In this document: positions 1-6,737 of the stretch, piece by piece
Position numbering within the stretch: the stretch's first letter is position 1
Layout: each line of letters opens with the position of its first letter
Assembly: GCA_944388795.1 (NCBI GenBank)
Contig: CALXKD010000016.1
Span: 1 to 37,075 of the forward strand
Length of the DNA stretch: 37,075 nucleotides
Origin: an uncultured Clostridia bacterium
GTDB taxonomy: Bacteria; Bacillota; Clostridia; TANB77; CAG-508
Direction of reading: 5' to 3'
Translations under genes and position numbers: made by a program
Notes under the pieces: model-generated
Seen by the model: only the letters and a program-made list of their open reading frames with translations
Told to the model about the DNA's origin: nothing
The model's database searches: none

Positions 1-312
1 GCAGCAAAAGTAATGACAGGACATTTAGAATTGTTTATTGATTTATCAGAAGCAGCTAAAAATACACAAGTTATGATAGAAAAAGAAGAATCAAAGAAAG
101 AAAAAGTATTAGAAATGTCAATAGAAGAGCTAGAATTATCAGTAAGATCATTCAATTGCTTGAAAAGAGCAGGTATTGCTACAGTAGAAGATTTAACAAA
201 TAAATCTGAAACAGACATGATGAAAGTAAGAAATTTAGGTAAAAAATCTTTTGACGAAGTAACAGCAAAACTACATTCATTAGGATTAGATTTTGCGAAA
301 GAAGATGAATAG
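1..312 (+). CDS. rpoA: RNA polymerase alpha subunit, C-terminal part (5' end outside window)
   Basis: The reading frame is open from base 1 and the gene starts upstream of the window. The visible roughly 103 residues are the end of the alpha N-terminal domain, an acidic linker rich in Glu and Lys, and the C-terminal domain. That domain carries the helix-hairpin-helix signature ([17 protein letters not shown], then [16 protein letters not shown]), which binds UP-element DNA and transcription factors. The ATG at 13 is internal, not the start. rplQ follows, the usual end of the Firmicutes ribosomal protein operon. Identity rests on direct recognition of the alphaCTD motifs plus this neighbour. 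Confidence 0.96.
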   Translation, partial: AAKVMTGHLELFIDLSEAAKNTQVMIEKEESKKEKVLEMSIEELELSVRSFNCLKRAGIATVEDLTNKSETDMMKVRNLGKKSFDEVTAKLHSLGLDFAKEDE

Positions 313-365
313 AGATAATATAGAAAAAAGGAGATAACTTTAGCAAAGGTCAATATTTATTCACA

Positions 366-423
366 TGGGGAGGGGACATTTCTTAACCCAAGTGAAGGGA
401 CCAAGAGGTAAGGTGTGTCCCCT
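366..423. repeat. REP-like palindromic element between rpoA and rplQ
   Basis: GGGGACA at 372-378 pairs with TGTCCCC at 416-422. After a small internal loop, CTTA at 382-385 pairs with TAAG at 409-412, with further C-G pairs inside. The element is much more GC-rich than its surroundings. An AAGGAG ribosome-binding-like sequence at 332-337 is left without a start codon at a normal distance upstream of it, as if the element had been inserted between an old rplQ binding site and the gene. Clostridial genomes carry dispersed gggac...gtccc palindromes of this kind, often linked to IS200-like transposases, so a REP-like origin is inferred. A structured leader for rplQ is the alternative. Confidence 0.5.
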
Positions 424-452
424 AACATTAAAAAAAGAGGAAGGTGAAAAAA

Positions 453-980
453 TTGGCTACAAATAGAAAATTAGGTAGAACAACAGATATCAGAATGGCA
501 ATGTTAAAAACTTTAACAACAGATTTAATCATGTATGGAAAAGTTGAAACAACTTTAGCAAGAGCAAAAGAAGTAAAAGCAATTGCTGATAGTCTTATTT
601 CATTAGCAATCAAAGAAAAAGACAACTTTGAAGAAGTAGAAGTTAAAGTTGTAAAAGCTAAATTAGATTCTAAAGGTAATAAAGTAACAGAATTAGTAAA
701 AAGCAAAAATGGTAAAGAATATTTAAAAGTTGTTAAAGAAGAAACAACAGAGAAAAGACAAAAAGATATGCCATCAAGATTAAATGCAAGAAGAAAAATG
801 ATGAGAACAATCAATAAAGTAACAGATAGCGAAGGTAAAAATGTAGATTTACCAGCAAAATTATTTAATGAAATTGCTCCAAAATATGCAGGTAAAAATG
901 TAGGAGGATATACTAGAATTTTAAGAGTAGGTCCTAGAAGAGGAGACGGAGCAGAAGTTGCTATATTACAATTAGTATAA
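453..980 (+). CDS. rplQ: 50S ribosomal protein L17, long form
   Basis: Product is 175 aa. The N-terminus MATNRKLGRTTDIRMAML and the C-terminal GGYTRILRVGPRRGDGAE are the L17 signatures. The protein sits in the large ribosomal subunit near the exit tunnel. I chose the TTG at 453 because GAGGAAGG lies about 7 bases upstream and the product then begins like other L17 proteins; GTG at 444 is in frame but overlaps that binding site. The usual length is about 115-130 aa. The extra residues lie in a Lys/Glu/Val-rich insertion at about residues 55-95, between the conserved halves. It is the last gene of the rpoA operon and is followed by a terminator. Confidence 0.95.
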   Translation: MATNRKLGRTTDIRMAMLKTLTTDLIMYGKVETTLARAKEVKAIADSLISLAIKEKDNFEEVEVKVVKAKLDSKGNKVTELVKSKNGKEYLKVVKEETTEKRQKDMPSRLNARRKMMRTINKVTDSEGKNVDLPAKLFNEIAPKYAGKNVGGYTRILRVGPRRGDGAEVAILQLV

Positions 981-1006
981 TAATCAAGAAAAGGAATTGG
1001 CCAAGT

Positions 1007-1026
1007 AGAAGGTCACTTCTTTTTTT
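1007..1026 (+). terminator. Rho-independent terminator after rplQ
   Basis: AGAAG (1007-1011), loop GTCA, CTTCT (1016-1020), followed directly by six T residues. It closes the rpoA-rplQ transcript. Confidence 0.85.
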
Positions 1027-1070
1027 GTGTTAAAATTTGTTACAAATGAAAATTACTTATGATATATTAA

Positions 1071-1232
1071 AACTGCAATAACGATAATACTACAAACAAT
1101 GATAATACAGTTGTAAATATAAGATTACCAAATGTTGGTGGAAATATACTTGTAGTAGTTGGTATATTAGCTATGATAATAATATCAATCATTTCTTATA
1201 AAATTTATTCTAGATACAAAGATGTAAAATAA
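1071..1232 (+). pseudogene. 3' remnant of a sortase-anchored surface protein (LPxxG signal)
   Basis: One frame, with a stop at 1068 upstream and TAA at 1230, encodes an Asn/Asp/Thr-rich run, then LPNVGG, about 18 hydrophobic residues (NILVVVGILAMIIISIIS) and the basic tail YKIYSRYKDVK. That order of LPxTG-like motif, membrane segment and positive tail is the classic cell-wall sorting signal. There is no start codon with a ribosome binding site, and the ectodomain is missing, so this is the tail of a deleted gene. It indicates that the locus once encoded another surface protein and that the organism probably has a sortase. Confidence 0.6.
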
Positions 1233-1307
1233 ATTTAAATTTTACTGATATAAGATAAAAAATAGGATTATTTTTTTGTATTTTTATAGATTATAAAGCA
1301 AAAAAAA

Positions 1308-1501
1308 TTCTTAGTGTTTTTTACTCTAAGAAACTTTTCATGTTACATTTTAACAATAAAATGTAATAAAGTCAATAAAATCCCTTTAAATCTTTTTCAA
1401 AAATATAATTAATATTTTTAATTTAAAGAATATTAAAAAAGATAGATATACCAATAGTTTAAGAGAATTATAAATATTCTTAGAGTAAAAAAATCTAAGA
1501 A
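1308..1501. repeat. Inverted pair of 25-base hairpins flanking a perfect 10-bp hairpin
   Basis: TTCTTAG...CTAAGAA occurs at 1308-1332 and again at 1477-1501. The second copy is the reverse complement of the first with about 23 of 25 bases identical, so each copy is a hairpin and the two form a 194-base inverted repeat. Between them TTACATTTTA (1343-1352) and TAAAATGTAA (1357-1366) form a perfect 10-bp stem with a 4-base loop. The whole 1233-1532 gap is very AT-rich and otherwise empty. It forms the leader of the pilin-like gene at 1533. Operator sites, a phase-variable segment or the ends of a small non-coding insertion are all possible. Confidence 0.6.
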
Positions 1502-1532
1502 AAATAAGAAACAAAAGAAAGGGGATTTTGAT

Positions 1533-2903
1533 TTGAAAAAGAAAGAAAATTTAAGTAAACAAAAAAACAAAGGAATCACATTAATTGCATTGGTAATTAC
1601 CATAATTGTGCTTCTAATCCTTGCGGGAGTAAGTATTGCGACTTTAACTGAAGAGAACGGAATACTAACAAGAGCAAACGATAGTAAGACAAAAACTGAT
1701 ATTGGAGAAGAAAAAGAAGCAATAGGATTGGCATACAATGGAGTGATTGCAGATAATTTAGGAGATGGAGTAACGGCAGAGCAATTAGAAAATGAATTGC
1801 AAGCTAATGGATATAATGTAGCAGCAGAAGAAGTAGATGGAAAAATAAAAGTAACATTTGGAGCACCATCAAATAGAGTGTATGCAATTGATAGTAATGG
1901 AAATATTACTCAAGCAGGAACAGGAGAAGTAATACCACCAACAGAAAATTTACCATCAACAGCTGAAACATCACCGTTTTTGCCAGATGGAGCAACAGTA
2001 ACAGAGAATGATTTAAACGAAGGAGTAACAATAAAGGATAGTAATAATAATGAATGGGTATGGATAGTAGTACCAAAAAGTGTAACAGCAAGTAGCACAA
2101 CAGATGATGAAATAAAAAATGCATTAATAAATTATGCAACAGATTATAGAACAAATTATTCAGATACATGGTATGAAGGATGTGGATTAGGAGAACAAGA
2201 ATATCCTGAAAAATATAGTGAAATGTTGCAAAGTATAAAAGCAAATGGAGGATTTTATATAGGAAAGTATGAAGTTGGTTCATTTGATAACCCAGTAACT
2301 TCAAAAGATAATTCAAGACAAGCCGTAATTCAACAAGGAGCATATCCATATAACTATGTAACATGTAGTCAAGCAGAGGAATTAGCAGAGGGATTAGCTT
2401 CGGGGGGAAAGACAAGTACATTGATGTTTGGAATACAGTGGAATTTAGTGTTAAAGTATTTAGAGAAAAATGGAGATTGGGATACAACAACAAATAATGC
2501 ATCATATTATTTAAAAAACAATTCAAGTTCATGGGGAAATTATGCTGATAATAGTTTCCCAGTAGCAGAAGGAAATAAATATGCAATTTATAATCTGTCA
2601 AAATATCGATTAGGAGAATGGAATCTAGTACCAAGTGATTATGAAAAACCAAATTCAGGAACAAAATGTTGCGTTTTATTATCAACAGGAGCAGTAGAAG
2701 ATAATAGTAAGATGAATATATATGATTTGGCAGGAAATGTATGGGAATGGACATTAGAAAAGAGCAATGACTCCGACGATCCATGTGCCGTTAGAGGTGG
2801 CTATTTCATCGGTGCTGGTTCTAGCTTTTCGGCTAATAAACGCGACTCCCGTAGCACTGCCACGAACAGCTACAATTTTGGTTTTCGTCCAGCTTTATAT
2901 TAG
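1533..2903 (+). CDS. Type IV pilin-like protein with C-terminal FGE/C-type-lectin-like domain (candidate DGR target)
   Basis: Product is 456 aa with a TTG start 8 bases after AAAGGGG. Residues about 1-35 form a class III prepilin signal: basic leader, KG, then ITLIALVITIIVLLILAGV, with Ala where most pilins have Glu at +5. Residues about 36-130 are a stalk (EEKEAIGLAYNG; VYAIDSNGNI). From about residue 165 the protein resembles formylglycine-generating-enzyme-like domains: GGFYIGKYEVG, FGIQWNLVLKYLE, NIYDLAGNVWEWT, VRGG and a final GFRPALY. Known targets of diversity-generating retroelements often end in this fold, with the variable segment between VRGG and GFR. The protein is probably displayed on the surface after prepilin-peptidase processing, and its ligand is unknown. 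A paralogous stalk occurs in the gene at 6686. Confidence 0.8.
   Translation: MKKKENLSKQKNKGITLIALVITIIVLLILAGVSIATLTEENGILTRANDSKTKTDIGEEKEAIGLAYNGVIADNLGDGVTAEQLENELQANGYNVAAEEVDGKIKVTFGAPSNRVYAIDSNGNITQAGTGEVIPPTENLPSTAETSPFLPDGATVTENDLNEGVTIKDSNNNEWVWIVVPKSVTASSTTDDEIKNALINYATDYRTNYSDTWYEGCGLGEQEYPEKYSEMLQSIKANGGFYIGKYEVGSFDNPVTSKDNSRQAVIQQGAYPYNYVTCSQAEELAEGLASGGKTSTLMFGIQWNLVLKYLEKNGDWDTTTNNASYYLKNNSSSWGNYADNSFPVAEGNKYAIYNLSKYRLGEWNLVPSDYEKPNSGTKCCVLLSTGAVEDNSKMNIYDLAGNVWEWTLEKSNDSDDPCAVRGGYFIGAGSSFSANKRDSRSTATNSYNFGFRPALY
2764..2893 (+). other. Candidate variable repeat (VR) of a diversity-generating retroelement
   Basis: From the codon after WEWTLEK to GFR, GC rises to roughly 47% by hand count against about a third in the preceding part of the gene. 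The codon run is dominated by NNC/NNT triplets (gac tcc gac, ttc atc ggt gct ggt tct, gac tcc cgt agc act gcc, agc tac). Random replacement of A in AAC/AAT template codons would give this. Positions match the VR of FGE-type targets (VRGG ... GFR). I found no second copy of the 3' anchor (ggttttcgtccagc) in the window, so a template repeat, if it exists, is elsewhere. Confidence 0.5.
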
Positions 2904-2986
2904 GTAATTGCTGAATACTAAAATCGATAAATAAAAATATACCAAAGAATTAGTTTTAAAAGCAAAATTAGAATGTACTAAATAGG

Positions 2987-4240
2987 GTGTGTCGCGAAAA
3001 TGTCGAAAGACTTTTGTAACTGTATAAATGATGGTAGCAGGCCTACCGCAGACGTCATTCAGGTGAAGCCTGCAAACCACTCTAAGGTGCTGTATTCAAA
3101 AGATATTGTATTGAGCATTAGAGAAAAGGCAACATGAGTTGTCAGGTGTGTATTATGGAGATGAAAGACCATATGAACCACTTACGAAAGTATCGAAAAG
3201 TACAAGACTTCATCAAAATCAAAGTATGGCGATTTGCTTTGAGACAAAGTCTAGCGGAAACCTGATTACTGGCTAGATGGTGGACGGTACAAAGGTGGCA
3301 TGAACATAATATGGGCATTTATACGGAACGTGAGAACCTACGGGCTAATGTTAAGGGAGTATATCAAGTAGCAGAAACTACAAGATAAGAGTACCAATGT
3401 AGTCATAGGGGCAGACCAAGCCGTAGTAGTGAAGAAGTTCTTGTAATGGGAATGGAGCAAAGGGCTTGGAGTTATCAGTTTGTATAAATAAGTCAACTAG
3501 AAATAGGAGGAACTTATGGAAGAAACAAAACCGTTCAAAATTGCAAAACAAACAGTAAAAATAGCATTTGAGAGAGTAAAAGCTAATAAAGGAACATATG
3601 GAATAGATGAACAAAGTATATCAGATTTTGAATTAGATTTAAAAAATAATCTATACAAAATATGGAACAGAATGTCATCAGGAACATATTTTCCAAAACC
3701 AGTAAAAGCAGTAGCAATACCAAAGAAAAATGGTGGAACTAGAATTTTAGGTATACCAACGGTTGAGGACAGAATAGCACAAATGGTAGTAAAGATATAC
3801 CTCGAGCCAAATGTAGAGAAAATATTTCATGAAGATTCATATGGATATAGACCAAATAAATCAGCAATACAAGCAATAGGAGTATTACGAGAAAGATGTT
3901 GGAGAAAAGATTGGGTAGTTGATTTTGATATCAAAGGACTATTTGATAATATAAGACACGATTATCTAATTGAAATGGTCAAAAGACATACGAATGAGCA
4001 ATGGATAGTTCTGTACATAGAAAGATGGCTAAAAATACCATTTAAAATGCAAGATGGAACAATAGTTGAAAGACCAGCAGGAACACCACAAGGAGGAGTA
4101 ATAAGTCCAGTATTAGCAAATTTATTCATGCACTATGTATTTGATGATTTTATGAGCAAAGAGTTTCCTAATATACCATGGGTAAGATATGCAGATGATG
4201 GAGCTTTAAATTGTGTGTCAATTAAACAAGCAAAATATAT
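2987..4240 (+). mobile_element. Group II intron, 5' part with truncated maturase; 3' end lost
   Basis: The intron-like RNA begins with GTGTG at 2987, matching the bacterial group II GUGYG 5' end. About 530 bases of GC-richer structured sequence follow, before the reverse transcriptase ORF in the usual domain IV position. Matching arms such as GTAGCAGGC/GCCTGC around 3035-3070 and the block GGAACGTGAGAACC near 3335 are typical. The maturase stops being recognisable at about 4240, just after the YADD motif. No domain V (a GAGC...GTTC-like hairpin) is seen downstream, so the intron should be unable to splice. The 3' limit is an estimate from where protein homology ends. Confidence 0.75.
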
Positions 4241-4271
4241 AATTGCACTAAACGCTTTCGCGTGGTCATAA
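3516..4271 (+). pseudogene. ltrA: Group II intron reverse transcriptase/maturase, C-terminally truncated
   Basis: 251 aa remain of a protein normally over 400 aa. The ATG follows AGGAGG by 5 bases. The visible motifs are [45 protein letters not shown] (catalytic Asp), TPQGGVISP and VRYADD (catalytic Asp pair). The QGGVISP motif places it with group II intron RTs and not with DGR RTs, which have a diverged motif here. The thumb, maturase (X) and endonuclease domains are missing. After [10 protein letters not shown] the frame runs into unrelated sequence (ALNAFAWS) and stops. It would be inactive in splicing and mobility. The break abuts the IS91-like insertion. Confidence 0.88.
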
Positions 4272-4404
4272 AGAAAAAATCCTAGTATCCCAAAAGCAAA
4301 ATGAGAGTGAAAAAGAAGAATCCTCTAACAAAAAACTTTAAAAGAATAGAATAAGAAGAATATAGATAAATAGATAAAAGATAGGAACACTTGAAAATAA
4401 AGGT

Positions 4405-4462
4405 AACCTCCTTTAAAATATATTATGTGAATTAACACAGAAAATATATTTTAAAGGAGGTT
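4405..4462 (+). promoter_or_regulatory. Perfect 18-bp hairpin sequestering the integrase ribosome binding site
   Basis: 4405-4422 and 4445-4462 are exact reverse complements of 18 bases, with a 22-base loop. The right arm contains AAAGGAGG, the ribosome binding site of the integrase ATG at 4470; the left arm supplies the matching CCTCCTTT. Any transcript that reads in from outside would fold and hide the site. A transcript starting inside the left arm would not. Insertion sequences such as IS200 and IS10 are known to use this kind of protection against external transcription. Applying it here is inference. Confidence 0.7.
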
Positions 4463-4469
4463 TTTGTTT

Positions 4470-5333
4470 ATGACGAATAAACAATTAATTGAAAAACTAA
4501 AAGAAGACATGGAAATGAGAGGATTTTCACACTACACAAAAGATAGTTATCTTAGAAAAACAAAAGAAATAATAGAATATTTTGGAAAACCAATGAAGCA
4601 AGTAACAACAAAAGAATTAAGAAAATTTCTAATGAAATATTTAAGAGAAAAAAAGCAAGTAGGAGAGCGAAGTATCAACTACTACAATAGTGTAATAAGA
4701 TTTATGTATGATGTAGTATTGGATTATCCAATAAATCATAAGCAATTACCAATGTATAAAAAGAAAAGAAAGTTACCGAAGATATTAAGTGAAGAAGAGC
4801 TTGATGTCTTTTTTAATGCTTGTGATAATTACAAGTATAAAACAATCTTCATGATGATATATGGGTCAGGGTTAAGAATATCGGAAGCAACAAATATAAG
4901 AATAGAAGATATAGATAGTAAAAATATGAGATTGTTTGTAAGGAACGGAAAAGGATAAAGACAAAGGTATACAGTATTACCAAAAGCAAGCTTAGAAATG
5001 CTAAGAGAATGTTACAGAAGATATAGGCCGAATCATCCAGAAGGATATATGTTTTTAAATCGAGAAGGAAACCCACTAAAAGTAGAAAGGTTAAGAGTAT
5101 TTTTTAGAAGATATAGAAGAAAAGCAGGAATAAGTGAAGATTTCATAGTGCATTCGCTTCGTCACGCTTTTGCCACCAGATTAGTCGAAGAAGGAATACC
5201 ATTAGTACAAGTAAAAGAATTGCTAGGACATAGCTGTATAAGAAGTACAATGACATATGTGCATGTAGCAAATAATATGCAGAAAGTAGATAGTCCATTA
5301 GATATATTTTTGAAAAAGAAGGAGGAAGAATAA
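4470..5333 (+). pseudogene. XerC/D-like tyrosine integrase interrupted by an in-frame TAA
   Basis: Without the stop at 4956-4958 this would be a 287-codon reading frame. The N-terminal SAM-like core-binding domain covers about residues 1-105. The catalytic domain has Arg136 (GLRISEA), His228-x-x-Arg231 (HSLRHAFAT), His254 (LLGHS) and Tyr263 (MTYVHV). The stop falls in the NGKG-stop-RQRYTVLP loop, where relatives have a Lys or similar residue, so a single AAA to TAA change explains it. Both halves keep the same frame. The start ATG at 4470 follows AAAGGAGG by 9 bases; the TTG at 4464 is closer but less likely. It is translationally coupled to the transposase. It is inactive unless the stop is read through. 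Confidence 0.85.
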
Positions 5334-5334
5334 A

Positions 5335-6450
5335 ATGCCAGAAGTACAAGAAATAATAAAAAAATATGGAAAAGAATATAAAGAAAAGCACAAAATGTTA
5401 CCACATGTAGAAAAAGCAATGGGAGCAATAGAGAAATGTAGAACAGCAGAATTAGGAGCACATATAGATGTATGTGATAATTGTGGATATGAAAAAATAA
5501 GTTACAATTCATGTAGAGATAGACATTGTCCAAAATGCCAAAGTATAGCAAGAGAAAAATGGATATATAATAGAGAATATGATTTATTAAATGTAAAATA
5601 TTTTCATGTAGTATTTACAATACCATCAGAAATATATTTAATAGCAAAACAAAATGAAACAAAAGTATATAATATATTGTTTAAATCAGTGGCAGAAACA
5701 TTAGAAGAACTAGGAGAAGACAAAAAATATTTAGGAGCACAAATAGGATTTATGGAAGTATTACATACATGGGGACAAACATTAGTATATCATCCACATA
5801 TACATGTAATAGTACCAGCAGGAGGAATAGATAGTTTAGGAAGATGGAAAAATAGCAAGAAGAAATTTTTCATACCCGTAAAAGTATTATCAAGAAAATT
5901 TAGAGGAAAGTTTTTGTATTATCTAAGGCAAGAAAAATTAGATTTCTATGGAGAAAATAAAGAATTAGAAATACAACAAAATTTTGATGCATTAATGTCA
6001 AGAATGTATAAAAAAGAATGGGTAACATATTGTAACCCCCCATTTAAGAATCCAAAGAGTGTAATAAGATATTTAGGAAGATATACACATAGAGTAGCAA
6101 TATCAAATAACAGGATAGTAAAAGAAGAGAATGGAAAGGTAACATTTAAATATAGAGATTACAAAGATAAGAAAAAAATAAAAGAGATGACAATAGAAGC
6201 AGAAGAATTTATTAGAAGATTTTTACTACATATATTACCACCAAGATTTATGAAAATAAGACATTATGGATTACTAGGAAACAGAAATAAAAAGACAAAG
6301 TTAGCTGAATGTAAAAAGCTTACGAATACAGCTAACCTTGAAAAACTAGAGATAAACACTCTAGAAATACTAAAGAAAACACTAGGTGTTGACTTTAATT
6401 TATGTCCCATCTGCAAAAAAGGACATTTATTGAGCCCAGACTCCGGATAA
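5335..6450 (+). CDS. IS91-family HUH transposase
   Basis: Product is 371 aa. An N-terminal zinc-binding domain has CDNCG and the C-x4-HCPKC pair (residues about 43-64). The relaxase-like core has HPHIHVIVPAGG (the HUH metal site, about residue 150) and RYLGRYTHRVAISN, whose Tyr is the likely nucleophile. The C-terminus has a second CPIC zinc knuckle. The enzyme nicks and transfers one DNA strand in rolling-circle-like transposition. The ATG overlaps the integrase end by spacing (taa a ATG), with GGAGGAAG upstream. The frame is intact and full length for the family (about 370-400 aa). Confidence 0.92.
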   Translation: MPEVQEIIKKYGKEYKEKHKMLPHVEKAMGAIEKCRTAELGAHIDVCDNCGYEKISYNSCRDRHCPKCQSIAREKWIYNREYDLLNVKYFHVVFTIPSEIYLIAKQNETKVYNILFKSVAETLEELGEDKKYLGAQIGFMEVLHTWGQTLVYHPHIHVIVPAGGIDSLGRWKNSKKKFFIPVKVLSRKFRGKFLYYLRQEKLDFYGENKELEIQQNFDALMSRMYKKEWVTYCNPPFKNPKSVIRYLGRYTHRVAISNNRIVKEENGKVTFKYRDYKDKKKIKEMTIEAEEFIRRFLLHILPPRFMKIRHYGLLGNRNKKTKLAECKKLTNTANLEKLEINTLEILKKTLGVDFNLCPICKKGHLLSPDSG

Positions 6451-6737
6451 AATAAAACAATTCCATAACACTCTAAAATTGCCTCTTAATTGGGGAGGGG
6501 GACTCTATGTCCATTTTACAATGAAAATGAGAAAAGCACAATAGAATTGTAAGAAAAGTTACAGAAAAAATACAAAAAAGAGCTTCTAGTTAAGAAAGAA
6601 AAAAAAATAAATCCCCATAGGAGATAGAAAAAGGTTTCCGCGTTTACCACTATTATAATTACAGCTGGTTAGCCAGAATAAAATAGTGCTAAAAAGGAAA
6701 TTTTTTTACTGGCTAACCATCAGTAATTTCCTATACA
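6451..6737. other. Non-coding right flank of the insertion, with nested inverted repeats
   Basis: No gene fits here. A GC-rich TTGGGGAGGGGGACTC stretch at about 6490-6503 resembles the palindromic element near 370, with GGAC...GTCC as a small hairpin. Near the right end TGGTTAGCCAG (6666-6676) and CTGGCTAACCA (6709-6719) form an exact 11-base inverted repeat. Overlapping it, GGAAATT (6696-6702) pairs with AATTTCC (6725-6731), with ACTG/CAGT inside. Pilin homology resumes within ten bases after this structure. It therefore probably marks the end of the mobile DNA, possibly the transposase recognition hairpin. Confidence 0.5.

Larger units (their letters stand above)
4405..6450 (+). mobile_element. 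IS91-like insertion: tyrosine integrase plus HUH transposase
   Basis: A tyrosine recombinase gene (4470-5333) is coupled to an IS91-family transposase gene (5335-6450); the start ATG follows the integrase stop by one base. This two-gene arrangement is known for some IS91-family elements. The element sits at the point where the group II maturase is truncated and before the truncated pilin gene at 6738. The ends were not resolved: IS91 elements lack terminal inverted repeats and target duplications. The left limit given is the hairpin and the right limit is the transposase stop. The true element probably extends left to about 4240 and right to somewhere before 6738. Confidence 0.7.

Noticed and set aside
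1906..2784. Long minus-strand open frame opposite the pilin/FGE gene
   Set aside because: It is a Leu/Tyr/His-rich shadow of AT-rich coding DNA with no binding site or recognisable domain.
2764..2903. Template repeat for the candidate variable repeat elsewhere in the window
   Set aside because: I searched by eye for the 3' anchor and for AAC/AAT-rich near-copies on both strands and found none.
3516..4271. Reverse transcriptase near the FGE-type variable protein, as a DGR reverse transcriptase
   Set aside because: Its QGGVISP and RYADD motifs, the RGYRP-like SYGYRP segment and the 5' intron RNA place it with group II introns. It is also truncated.
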